Source: Adiantum capillus-veneris | Lineage: Eukaryota > Streptophyta > Polypodiopsida > Polypodiales > Pteridaceae | Assembly: GCA_014529385.2 (NCBI GenBank) | Contig: CM043952.1 | Coordinates: forward strand, 156,585,057 to 156,649,056 | DNA: 64,000 nt | Direction: 5' to 3' | Shown here: positions 1-10,025 of the stretch, piece by piece | How the letters are laid out: every line of letters starts with the position of its first letter | Position numbering within the stretch: position 1 is the first letter of the stretch | Notes under the pieces: model-generated | Told to the model about the DNA's origin: nothing | Databases searched by the model: none | The model's input: the letters and a program-made list of their open reading frames with translations, nothing else | Made by a program: the position numbers and the translations under genes

Positions 1-897
1 CTCGCGTGTCAAAACAACTAGCCCAATCTGAGTCCGAAAAAGCATGTAAGTCTAGTGGTGGCAATGACCCCCCCCCCCTTGGGATAAAACAAGCCAAGAT
101 GTAAAGTTCCACTCAAGTAGCAAAAAAGCCTCTTGAATGCCTACCAATTCTTAGACCCTGGGCTATGCATGAATCTGGTGACCTGTGAGACTGCAAATTG
201 AATACCTGGCCTTGTGTTGCATACATAAATAAGGCAGCCAACATCAGTTTGGTAAAGAGTGACATCAGCAGGATCACTAGCATCATGAAGACTCAATTTC
301 AAACATTTTTCCGTGGGAGTGGCAATAGGTTTGGAATCCTCAAGTCCAAACTTACATAGCAATGTCTCTATGTAACTTGTCTGACACGACGCAATACCAC
401 CATCACACTGCTTAAACTGTATGTCCAAGTAATGATGCAGCAACCCCAAATCTTTCAACTTGAAAGTAGCATTGATATCAGCCTTAAATTTAGAAATATG
501 CCTCTCAGTTGGTCTAGTGATCAACAAATCATCCACATAGAGAACCAGAACGAGAAGTACATCGCCCTCACGCTTTACATACAATGTGATTTCTGTTGGA
601 CTGTTACGAAATCCTCGTTTGACCAAATGAGTGTTAGCCTTCTCATACGAAGCACAAGGAGATTGCATAAACCCATACAAAGATTTCTTACATTTTCACA
701 CTTTATCTTCCCGCCCTTTAATGAAAAAACCGCGAGGATGTGTTACATAAACTTCCTCAAATATGTCAACATTCAAGAAAGCGGTAGCAATGTCTGACTG
801 ATGTACATCCCAACCAAAATGAGTTTCCAATGCACATAGAAAATGCACAGTGGTCATACGACAAGTGCGAGCAAAAGTCTCTTCATAATCTATGACT
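1..897 (-). pseudogene. Copia-A copy a reverse transcriptase and RNase H remnant
   Basis: Reverse transcriptase copies the element RNA into DNA and RNase H removes the RNA strand, inside the virus-like particle. The best stretch (680-141) carries the RT catalytic box as YVDDLLI, followed by LKDLGLLHHYL and the CNTRPGIQFAVSQV segment that leads into RNase H. RNase H sequence continues to position 1 in another frame (HLGLFYPKGG-like). Upstream, 897-690 encodes the RT fingers region around DYEETF and SDIATAF. A deletion at about 897-905 joins this directly to the integrase tail. Non-functional because of frame breaks and the missing RT N-terminus. Confidence 0.85.
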
Positions 898-2110
898 TTT
901 GTTATGCCCCCATAGGCTGTACATTTGCCTCATTGGAATTACATTCAAACTTCCACCACTGAAAAGAGGCAAAAAAGTGTCATAAATGTCATGTGAGCTT
1001 ACATTATCGTCTCTAGTACATGACAGCAAGGGCTGAACAGAATCTTCCACAAATAGAACATCCTGTGAGACCAAGATATGCTTTGTTTGTGGATGATACA
1101 ACTTGTAACCTTTGCTTTCAGCACTATAACCAACAAAAATACATTTGACAGCCTTATCATCCAATTTTCTATGTTGCGTTTGTGGCACCAAATCATATGC
1201 CAAATATCCAAAAACACGCATGTGCTCAATAGAAGGCTTTATATCATGCCATGCTTCATAAGGAGTCATAGACATCAAAACTTTTTAAGAACAACTTTTT
1301 GGTACATAAGTGGCACACATGATGGCCTCGAGCCAAAACGAATGCGAAAAAGCTTGACTTTTGACTATATATTGTGCCATTTTCGTAAGTGACCTGTTTT
1401 TCCTCTCAGCAACACCATTTTGTTGAGGCATATAAGGTACTGTACATTTGTCTTTTATCCCACGACTAGCTAGAAATGCATTAAATTCATGAGACATATA
1501 CTCCCCCCCTCGATCTAAACGGAGGGTGCCCATAGTACATTTTGAGGCGTTTTCAACCATAGCTAGAAATTGTTTGAAGCACATAAACACTTCGGACTTC
1601 TCCTTAAGTGGATACACCCATGCATGCGTGGAGTAATCATCAATGAAAGTCATGAAGTAAAGGTAATTGCCCACAAACGGAGTTTGCATGGGCCCACAAA
1701 CATCACTATGCACAAGCTGCCACATGCATATGGCCCTAATTGAACCATCCTTTGGAAAATTTGAACGTTGCATCTTACCCAAAATACAGCCTTCAAAAAC
1801 ATGTTTCAAGAGGCGGCAAAGAAGCAACCATATCAAATTTCTGCAAACGCAGCAAACTGCCAAAATTCACATGTCCAAAGCCTGCATGCCAAAGTTTTGC
1901 ATCTGAAATAGCCTTTGAATCCAAAACAACATTTGAAAATTTTTTTCCACACTTATACAAAGTGGGCTTATATAGCCCATGACATAAAATGTCAGATGCA
2001 ACAATTTCATCAACGAAACTGAGATCATGTACTGTACATCTGTCATCCACAAATTTGACTACAAATCAAAGTCTAACAAGTGCATATACAAACAAAATAT
2101 TCTTCTTAAT
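898..2110 (-). pseudogene. Copia-A copy a integrase with pre-integrase zinc region
   Basis: Integrase inserts the DNA copy into the genome. From the 5' side (minus strand): a GAG_pre-integrase zinc region (2050-1793, LWHAGFGHVNFGSLLRLQ), the catalytic core (1863-1285) and the C-terminal linker (1278-898, ending near NVIPMRQM). The core keeps all three acidic residues in recognisable contexts: HSDVCGPM, LDRGGEYMSHEF and QQNGVAERKN. Frames change between these blocks and a stop follows CATYVPKSCS. The linker has KAVKCIFVGYSAESKGYKLY, the usual copia integrase C-terminal motif. A decayed copy of a once complete domain. Confidence 0.85.
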
Positions 2111-2111
2111 C

Positions 2112-2365
2112 CTAGGTACATGCAGTGCATCCAACAAGTGTGAAAGAACTGCCATTTGCAGTAGTAAGCACAATATTTCCAACTCCCTGAACCAGATAAG
2201 AGGCATTGTTTGCACAAGTGACTGAATTCCTATGAGGGACAAACTCAAGAGCGGTAAACAAATCACAAGGTGAGGTAATGTGCTTTGTAGCACCACTGTC
2301 AAAATACCACACATGTGAATCTACAACAAATTGACATGCATGTATCATGGACAGTAGGATCATAA
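2112..2365 (-). pseudogene. Copia-A copy a aspartic protease remnant
   Basis: The retropepsin cleaves the Gag-Pol polyprotein. The stretch reads WYFDSGATKHIT, with the catalytic Asp in the D-S-G-A form typical of copia protease, then CANNASYLV and GNIVLTTANGSSFTLV. The frame is lost toward the integrase side. A closely similar stretch occurs in the copy at 59436-62378 (61350-61560), which confirms the identity. Function is unlikely because neighbouring frames are broken. Confidence 0.8.
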
Positions 2366-3351
2366 GTTCACTCTGTAATTAAAGCCCATTCTGCATCAAC
2401 ATCAGCATCACAATCTCCTTTCATAGAAGACTCAACAATAGCTGCATTTGTAGTGAAACCAACATTTGTGGTGGAACTAGCCTCTTTCTTCTTCGTCTCT
2501 TTTGCCTTCAACTTAGGACACTCCTTGATTAAGTGATCATTAGCTTTACAATAATGGCAATGCATCTTCTTATTTCCCTTTTCACCATGATTCCTAAATG
2601 GATTGCAGCCAGCGGAAGCATTAGGAACAAGTGATTTACAACTCGCAAAAGAACCATGAGAAGTGGCTACATTGTTGCTACCACCTTTTTTTTTAGCAAC
2701 AATAAAGGGTTGTTCAACTACACACTGTCTAGTCCTGTTTTTTTTTGGAAAGTGACTCTTGCAACATCAATTTTTATAATGCATCAATCTTGACAACTTC
2801 TGGATTTCCTTGGGTCATAAGTCTCCAAGTATTAGCAAGAGTCTCGTAAGAATCTGGCAAAGTATCAAGAATAGACTGCACAAGGGAAATGTCAAAAATG
2901 ACTTCGCCTGCAGAAATAAGTTGCTCATTTGACACCAGCAAGGAAACTGTCCATCTCATCTTCCTCATGCATAATCTTCGACTCCAGCTCTTTACGCAAC
3001 AATGCAATTTTAGCCTTATTGTGACTTGCATAAAGACCAATAAGAATATTCCAAGCCTATTTTATAGATTTCATAATGAATGTGAGGAGTAATAGTGCAC
3101 TTCACATACAGCATAATCAATGCATGAGCTTGCACATCCTTTACATCCCAACAAGCTTGGCAAAACAGCTCTGGCAGTAGCAATCTCGCCACCAAAACCT
3201 GCAACATCCTCAGAACAAAGGCGTACATTAATGCCCTGCACAATGTTCTAAATGCCCTTTGACACTAGAACATGTTGCATCATATAAGCCCACATAGGGT
3301 AAATGTCCTCATCCAATCATCTTGAACACATCTGTGTTGTTGTCATCCATG
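2366..3351 (-). pseudogene. Copia-A copy a gag (UBN2-type) with CCHC zinc knuckle
   Basis: Gag builds the particle and packages RNA. A probable start codon lies at 3351-3349 (MDDNNTDVFKM). The capsid-like region includes SLVQSILDTLPDSYETLANT and WRLMTQGNPEVVKIDAL (3040-2774). The zinc knuckle HCHYCKANDHLIKECP lies near 2565-2510 and fits CX2CX4HX4C. Several frame changes separate these blocks, so this is a pseudogene. The start matches the Copia-A copy at 60005 (MADNNTDVFKM). Confidence 0.8.
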
Positions 3352-3701
3352 GTAAATGATACAGTTGATGTAAAACTTTCCCAAAAAGAGGAGACACAAA
3401 GCGAGAACAACATGTGCTATATAGCACAATCCATAGAAGGCTATAAGGGACATGTTATGTAGAAAACGACACAGATAGAATTTTTGCACAAAATGACAAA
3501 ATAGCTTGCACATAGTACTGCCTGTACTAGTGGAACGAAGGTCGAAATGAGCCCGAATAAAAAATCTCAGCAGACAAAGCTCTTCGATCTTACTCAGAAT
3601 ATTTTTTGACCTACAGATGCTTGCCAAAGCTCACATAAATTAGAGAAAGTGAGCAAGCGTATGTTGGAGTTGTTGGCAACTAAGCCCGGAAGGATGTACC
3701 T

Positions 3702-3713
3702 GCTCTTATACCA
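3702..3713 (-). other. primer binding site, Copia-A copy a
   Basis: On the minus strand TGGTATAAGAGC follows the LTR end after AAT. It matches the plant tRNA-iMet primer complement TGGTATCAGAGC except for one base. Confidence 0.75.
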
Positions 3714-3715
3714 AT

Positions 3716-3943
3716 TGTTGGAATTAGGGTTGCAGGAAAACACACATAGCTTGGAGAAGACGAAGAAATCTCACGGCACACAACACAGAGTGTATTACTT
3801 AGTGTACAATGGAAAGATATAGATCCCTAGAGTGATGGGTGTATATACAATGCACATGGGAAAAAACCTCCTAGTGAGGGAAAAAATGCCCTGACGGTCC
3901 TAAGTGTGTTCACACACATCACTACCACATGTATATGATAGCA
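3716..3943 (-). repeat. 5' LTR of Copia-A copy a
   Basis: A 228-bp LTR. The family LTR starts TGTTACCATATACATG and ends CCCTAATTCCAACA on the coding strand. This copy's outer end has decayed (reads TGCTATCATATAC). Near-identical LTRs occur at 3975-4201, 35245-35470 and 59436-59643. Confidence 0.85.
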
Positions 3944-3974
3944 ATCATAAATTTCAAAAAAGGGACATACAAGG

Positions 3975-4201
3975 TGTTGGAATTAGGGTTACAAAGAAAC
4001 GCACACAGCTTGGAGAAGACGAAGGAAGCTCAAGGCACACAACAGAGAGTGTATTACTTAGTGTGCAATGGAAAGATAGATAGCCCTAGAATGATGGGTG
4101 TATATATAATGCACTGGGAAAAAAACCTCCTAGTGAGGGAAAAATTACCCCGACGGTCCTAAGTGTTCTCACACACATCACTACCCATGTATATGGTAAC
4201 A
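3975..4201 (-). repeat. Copia-A LTR, copy b (3' LTR)
   Basis: A 227-bp LTR with intact ends (TGTTACC to CCAACA on the minus strand), 31 bp from the LTR of copy a. It is the 3' LTR of another copy. A polypurine tract (CTCCCAGGGGGGAT on the minus strand, about 4202-4215) and an RNase H remnant flank its upper side. Confidence 0.85.
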
Positions 4202-4206
4202 AATCC

Positions 4207-4512
4207 CCCCTGGGAGTGATGCGGTGAGCAAGAGTTGGCACATAGAGTATAGGGAAGTGCCATGCCTTGAGGAAAGGATCGGTCCACAAAGGGGAGTAAG
4301 CCCAAAGCTTTGCAAAAAGCATCAAAACTTCTCACGAGACAATGCCTTTATCGAAAGATCTGCAAGGTGGTCCTGTGTTGGTACATAAGCCAAGCTCATC
4401 TCTCTTGTTGAGAGTCTCTCCCTGACATAATGGTAATGCACCTTAATGTGCTTTGTGCGAGCATGAAAAATTGGGTTCCTTGCAATTGCCAATGCGCTTC
4501 AAGTCTAAAAAG
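4207..4512 (-). pseudogene. Copia-A copy b RNase H C-terminal fragment
   Basis: The minus strand encodes the end of copia RNase H: a HARTKHIEVHYHY-like stretch (seen with a frame break near 4450), then AYVPTQD and LADLSIKAL before the polypurine tract. It matches the RNase H end of the copy at 34380-34560. It is cut at about 4512, where chromovirus leader sequence begins abruptly. Confidence 0.75.
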
Positions 4513-5663
4513 ACCCATTATTAAGTCCAAAGCTCCCGAGGTGTGCACCATATCCCACATAGTCAGCTCAACAAAACCGATAATAGATCCCAGTCCCACT
4601 TACCCTAATATAATTAACAAAATCAACCATTTATAGGCTACTTAAGGACCTCTCTTCTTAAGCAAGAAAAGAGAACCCAAATGCTTAGATACTTATGTAA
4701 TGGAAATGGCCTATTAACTTTGAGGGTAGCGGAAATTAAAGAAGTACTTTTATTAATTACTTTGTGAGCATAGCGGGTGAACTTAATTGATGGTAGCAGC
4801 ATAAACATGGCATTTAGTTAACTTGGCATGAACAATGCTTTTGCAAGAGAGAGAGTTTAGAGAACATGACAACAATTGAGGACCGGATTTATGTGGAGCC
4901 AGTCCCCCCCTAATAGGCATTTGTATAATAGGTTCTCCCATTTAGAGGGACTTGGTACAATACATTCTTTGTGTTCCTTGTGACCTACGTGATGCAATGA
5001 AGATGGAATGCTTCATGCATCATGAGCATAACATAAACTTGTAGAAAGCATTAACTATCCCAAGCCTCAATCCCAAGACCTCAAACACCTTTGAAGGTGG
5101 AGAGAGATAGCAGGGAATGAGGGTAGGGAAAAAGAAGAAGAAACATTTCATAGGAGAAAGAATTAGTTCCTCACTTATCATCACTCTTCTTGCTAGAATA
5201 CATAATAGCATAGTAATGAAGATGGAGAAGATGGAGAAGATGGCAAGCTTAAGCATTGAAGCATGGCTCTTGGTTGGATTTGCATTCCATAGCCAAGAGT
5301 GTTCGTGTAGGCTCTCAACCTCTCTACTTGCTTGGAGAAGGAGAGGGAGCTCTTGCACTTTTCACAATACACAATGAGTGTGTGTGTGTGTGTGTGTGTG
5401 TGGGAGAGTATACCCCTTAAGAAACCCCCTAGCTTGATTTGGTCGACCCCCCCTTGTAGCTCATGCTTGAAGCTCATTGGACCCCTCCTAGCCTAGCCAA
5501 TCACAAGCAAGGGCATATCAAGCAACAAGGGTTGGGACAAGTGTCCCCCTTTCCCATTTGAGAGAGAGGACTTGATAAATGCTAAAACAATTAATTAAAT
5601 CCACTAAATTATCATTGGACCCCTTGGAAGGCCAACCAATAGTCTTTAGGCACACCATGAGGG
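4513..5663 (-). mobile_element. Ty3 chromovirus-type LTR and leader fragment, split by the giant element
   Basis: The reverse complement of 4513-4695 matches the leader right after the left LTR at 42186-42360, including a decayed primer site. From 4696 to about 5440 it matches the 3' part of the LTR at 40516-42185. It is diverged and lacks the outer LTR end, which would lie beyond the insertion of the giant element at 5664. Nothing recognisable as the missing part was seen after 24234. Confidence 0.75.
5378..5403. repeat. (TG)n microsatellite
   Basis: About 13 GT units inside the diverged LTR fragment. The equivalent place in the LTRs at 41465 and 55670 has only a short CA/TG run. Confidence 0.9.
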
Positions 5664-6587
5664 TGTTTGTGGGTCGCCGCGACGGACGTCCATAGCGAGG
5701 CTCTCACGCATCAACATAAAATATCAATACAAGGGAAGCGACCAGGATGAGGCATGGAAACTCACTAGGGTGTCATTCCTAATGAAGTGAACCCGATGAG
5801 ATGCCACTACTAACTCTGCAAGCAAATCATACGCACAAAAGCCAAGTAATCTGTCTATGTCCTTCTATACAGCTCTACAGTCATCACGCCCGTTTATCAT
5901 GCAAATCATGTCGGAATCGCACGAAACTTGAAGGGAAGCTACAGGGGACTATCAGGAACATATCCTATCAGTGTCACAGCATTCTGGAGAGGTACAAAGA
6001 TCGCGATCGTTCGTCCCAAAGTCAGCAAAAACAGTGAACAGGTGATCCTAAAGGGTCGTATTAGGGTCCCTGAAGCCTCTCCTAGAGTCAAAACAACATA
6101 AAATACGCATATAAACACTCAAAACAAGGATTTAAGGCCACAAACTCATAGTTGAACACTTATACCAAATCTTGAATGATTACATTTGAATGGAAGAACA
6201 AAGTAAGAGGAACACAATACATTAAACAAAATTGAATTCGGATTACCGTAGCCACAATAGCGAAGATTACAAGTTGGAGCAAGAAGAAGCTCTCAAACGT
6301 ATGATTTCTTCTCAGTTTCTCATAAAAAAGATAATGTTCAAACTTACAAAATTGACCTTTATAGTTTAGGTCTTTACAAATGGCTTGTCCGGCCAAAAGC
6401 TCCTAAACTTCTAACTGGCTCTCTTCTATACATTTGCTCCCAGAAAAATAATCATAAATTATTTTACAAGTTCTCGGCTCAGAGAAGCTCTTTTACAAAG
6501 GATGAGATTTCCGCAAAAATGTAGATTCCCTGAAAAATGTGACTCTTTCTTTGGAAACCGCAGCTTCGTCATTTCATCCGCCAAACA
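5664..6587 (-). repeat. 3' LTR of the giant element
   Basis: 924 bp. The low-coordinate end reads TGTTTGTGGGTCGCC and the high end CCGCCAAACA. It includes one GATCGCGATCG core at 5999-6009 that recurs in the element's non-coding DNA. Confidence 0.93.
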
Positions 6588-6600
6588 CTCCCCCCTTCCT
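6588..6600 (-). other. polypurine tract of the giant element
   Basis: AGGAAGGGGGGAG on the minus strand abuts the 3' LTR, the expected place for the plus-strand DNA primer. Confidence 0.85.
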
Positions 6601-6625
6601 TAACCTTGCACGCCCTCGTGCATGT

Positions 6626-9600
6626 TCAGAGCTTTGGTCGTTGATGGGGCTCCAAGGAAGCAAGTGTTGCTGAAAAACTCCGTGTTCGAAGGACAGCTTC
6701 AAGGGCTTCTTGATGCTGCCTGAAAGTATTTTCACTTAAAGTGTGTTGGTATGCTATGTATCGTGCCTTGAGGTCCTTTGCCATAGGGTGGAAGATCCTT
6801 GAGTCGATTTCAAAGAAACCTGTGACGAAGGCCTCTTCAAACGTCTGCAAGTAATGTGAAGGCAGATACATGAGTTTGGAGTACATTGCCATCAAGATAT
6901 GTCGTGGCGGCGAATCTTGCAAATTCCAGCAGATCCCTCTATGCCCTTCCAAGAAAAGATTCCACGGATGATCGTCGCCTTCAGTGTCTTTGAACACCTG
7001 GATGCAGGTGATGATCATCCGGGATATCTTTACTAGCATCTGACAGGCCCCGTCGGGGACATCCCGCAGCAAGGTGATTGTCGAGTTCAGGGTGTTGACT
7101 ACATAGGCTACTGTAGGAGGATGCTACACTGTGAGGATTGGGTAGTTCAGCTTTTGCTGCCTTGAGCCTTTCCATGTGGCAAAGTCCTTCCACGTGCGTC
7201 TTCTAGGGATTGGGAAAAAATTAGGATCTATCTGGATGTGCTGAGGAGTGTTGTGGTAGTTAGTTAGATCCTGTGGCCGCTTGTCCAACTAGCTCTGCCT
7301 CCACTTTGGGTGATCTTCAATGAGAGCCTGAGCTTCTTCAGCTGTCAGTGCTACACCTTCGTAACCCCCATCTTTGTTTCGTGGCAGGGTCGGCCGCATC
7401 TTCTCCTTCCATAGGATTGCTTCATAGCATATCAAGGGAAATGGTAGGTATTCATGGCCAAACCCCTCCACCTGCTCTTCAAGCTGTAAGAACGCCAGGG
7501 CCGCTGACTCCATTATCTTCTTTTCATACATCATGTATTCTTTTGTTGGTCCCTCTGGCATGTCCTTGATGCTTTCCGTGAGCTCATCTCTAATATCCAG
7601 GTCTGCCTTGGCCGATCCCTATCCTTGTTCTCCTTCATGTGAAGTTTTAGGCACATCATGCAGGTCTTGACTAGACAGCAGTTGAGGTTGCACCTGGGCT
7701 GCATCTGTTCTGATTTGCTGTTGAGAAATTAGGTCTTCTTTTTCCTTCAGCAATGTCTCATTGATCTGTTTCTGAGTCTCTAATTCTGCTCTCGCCGCTG
7801 CCAAATGTTGCTCCAGCTCTTTTACCTTTTGCTCGTTGGCCGCCATCTGGGCCATCATTCCCGATATGAGCAACTGTCTTTGAAGTTTCTCTTGCTCTAG
7901 CTCCCCTTTCAACGCTGCTAGGGTGTTCTCTGCTGTAGCATTGTTTGATGTGGAGACCAATGCTCCCGCAGGTTCTTGGTTTGCCATCAAGGTTGTCAGA
8001 GTACTTTTGACAGTGAGGTATGAACTGTTAACTCTCTGAAACCTTGCACTTTCGTAAGCAAGCTGCTCCGTTGCCTTCTGTACCTTTTTTGTCAATCCTT
8101 GGCATTGTTTTTACTTGGTGGTCAACTCCGTTCTGACGTCCACCAGATCTCTGATCAGAGACTGAGCTTGTTGTCGCTCAGTGTCTCTTTCCTGCGTTGT
8201 GAGCTCCAATTGTGCCTGTAGGCTCTCTAACTCCTCTTGCCCAGTTTTTTGCTTTTGTTGGGCTTACTTTTCTTTTTCTCTTAGCACCACGTGCTGGCAT
8301 TGGAATTATCTTTCTAATTCCTGTAAGGTTTTCCTGTAGTCAAAATCAACAATAGCCTGACAGGCTTCTTGGTATCCTACTGCTTCTGTAGGCATAGACT
8401 CTTTTTGTGAGGATGAAGGAGGAGGAGGAGGTGGTGGTTTTTGGGTAGATGGAGAAGGAAGAGGAGGAGGAGATTTCGGCGAAGGAGGAGGAGGTGGTGA
8501 TTTAGGCGAGGGGAGGTGGTGATTTTTCCACTTCTCGTACATGCCTCTTCTTCGAAGCATCTTCCCTTGGCTGCAAAGCATACGCTTCCACTTTTCTTTT
8601 CTTTAAAATATTTATGATTCTTTTGCGAGTCAAATCCACCGCCGTCGCGCTTCCACATTCCTCTCTCTTTGGGTTTTCTTTAATTGCTCTGCTTGGTTTG
8701 TATCATCAGCCGCATCTTTCTCCTTTGTTCCTTCAGTGGACTGCGAAGAAATGTCCACTTCTGCAGCCTTTTGTTCCGCTTCTAACCTTTGCTTTTCAGC
8801 CCGTATGCGAGCTTCATTTTCTATTCTTTCTTGTCTTTCCTTCTCGAACCTTCGTTTTTCTGTTTGTTGTGTTGCAGCAGCCCTTGCTGTTTTTCAGCCC
8901 GCAGCTTGGTCCTTCTTTCCTCAACTCTTTGTTGGGCCTCTGCATATGCTTTTTGAAGGTCAGACTGTGGCACTGTACTTCTTTCCCTCTTTCTTTTCTC
9001 AAGTGGTGTGCTGGTGTCTTCCTCCTCGCTTTCTTCAAACTCAGACGGTCCTTTGTCTTTAGACCCTTGGGAGTTTCCCTCGTCTTCAGTCTCAGTCTTT
9101 TCTTCATCGCTTGAGCTCTTGTTGGATGCCTTGGCCGAGCGCGATGATGTTGCGCTAGTGGTCGTCCTAACTGAATGAGCAACCAGCTTTGCTTTCTGAA
9201 TCAGGGCCGTTTGAGAACTGGCCGCCGACAGATCTTCAATCATTCCCAAAGCTTGGTATGCTATTCTTGCTAGCATTGGCCCCGCACTTATGTAGCTTTT
9301 GTTCTTTGCCGAGCCTTTCAAATTTGCTTCGACCAGGTTCTCCAAGATGTAAGAACCATAATCGAAGCGGATGGTTCTATTTTCAGTTGTTGCTATAAGA
9401 GCCATGACCACTGCGATGTGCAGGATTGGCTCGGTGTAACGAGGAGGCTTTTGTACTCTGAAATGCTGAGACATTAACCTCATCAGTAATTCCAGCTCGT
9501 CGTATATCATGTCACTGCATTTGTACTTGTTTCCTTTTGCTTTGATGCATGCCTTCTTGTTATCCAGTGACTTGGTCTTTGCCAGCAAGTCGTGTTGCCT

Positions 9601-10025
9601 TGGAAGGAAATGTAAAGCTTCATTGATGATTTCTTTTGTGATCTTTACCTTTACCTTCGATCCATCCTTGTCAGTGAGCATCGCTTGCCCATCATACTGA
9701 TCGAGCTCATGAGCTCGTGGGCCCTCATGTAGTCTGTTCCCCATGGCTGCAATCTGAAAAACTGCTCCAAGTGCACAGCCCGCACGGCTTCTGTGACCTC
9801 TGGTCTTCGGTGGAGATTCCATATTTCTCGTGGCATGATAGTCGTCTTTACCATGTCACCATCAGCATCCCTAAACTTTGCAATGAAAATGTGAGCCGCG
9901 ATCTGAGCTAGTATTTCATCCGAGATGTGAGCTTTCTCATTTGTAGCGAGCTCATCCACTTCATACGTGCAACTGTCCACTGCCTTTCTTTCTTTTGCCG
10001 AGGCATTCTGTGTCAGTAGAATCAC
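6626..10025 (-). pseudogene. 3' accessory ORF region of the giant element (globular, proline-rich, coiled-coil)
   Basis: Minus-strand coding stretches follow each other with only a few frame breaks: 10025-9651, 9822-8821, 8581-8306, 8095-7619, 7561-7289, 7193-6981 and 7072-6626. Read as one gene this is roughly 1,100 residues. The order is an N-terminal globular part (about 300 aa, with FDYGSYILENLVEANLKG), an acidic and Ser-rich stretch, a charged helix, a polyproline segment (SPKSPPPPPSPKSPPPLP), a long coiled coil (ALKGELEQEKLQRQLL, VKELEQHLAAARAEL), and a C-terminal globular part ending SLEPHQRPKL. No transmembrane segment or signal peptide is seen, so an envelope protein is unlikely. The family is not recognised. 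It lies where Athila-type elements carry an extra ORF. Role unknown. Confidence 0.7.

Larger units (their letters stand above)
1..3943 (-). mobile_element. Ty1/copia retrotransposon, family Copia-A, copy a (3' end outside window)
   Basis: On the minus strand the order is LTR (3943-3716), primer site, gag, zinc knuckle, protease, integrase, reverse transcriptase, RNase H. This is the Ty1/copia order, with integrase before RT. The RNase H end and 3' LTR run off the left edge. The coding part is broken by stops, frameshifts and a deletion of about 0.5 kb near position 900, which removes the start of RT relative to the copy at 24988-34712. Four other pieces of the family lie in the window (3975-4512, 24988-34712, 34713-35470, 59436-62378). 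The copy is not autonomous. Confidence 0.9.

Noticed and set aside
5801..6037. Open frame MPLLTLQANH found in both LTRs of the giant element
   Set aside because: It is repeated only because LTRs are repeated (also 23442-23678), and is short with no domain.
8614..9114. Plus-strand hydrophobic open frame
   Set aside because: It is the reverse of the charged, helix-rich minus-strand gene and has no support of its own.
6626..10025. Envelope-like gene in the giant element
   Set aside because: No signal peptide or transmembrane segment is visible; the product is coiled-coil and charged.
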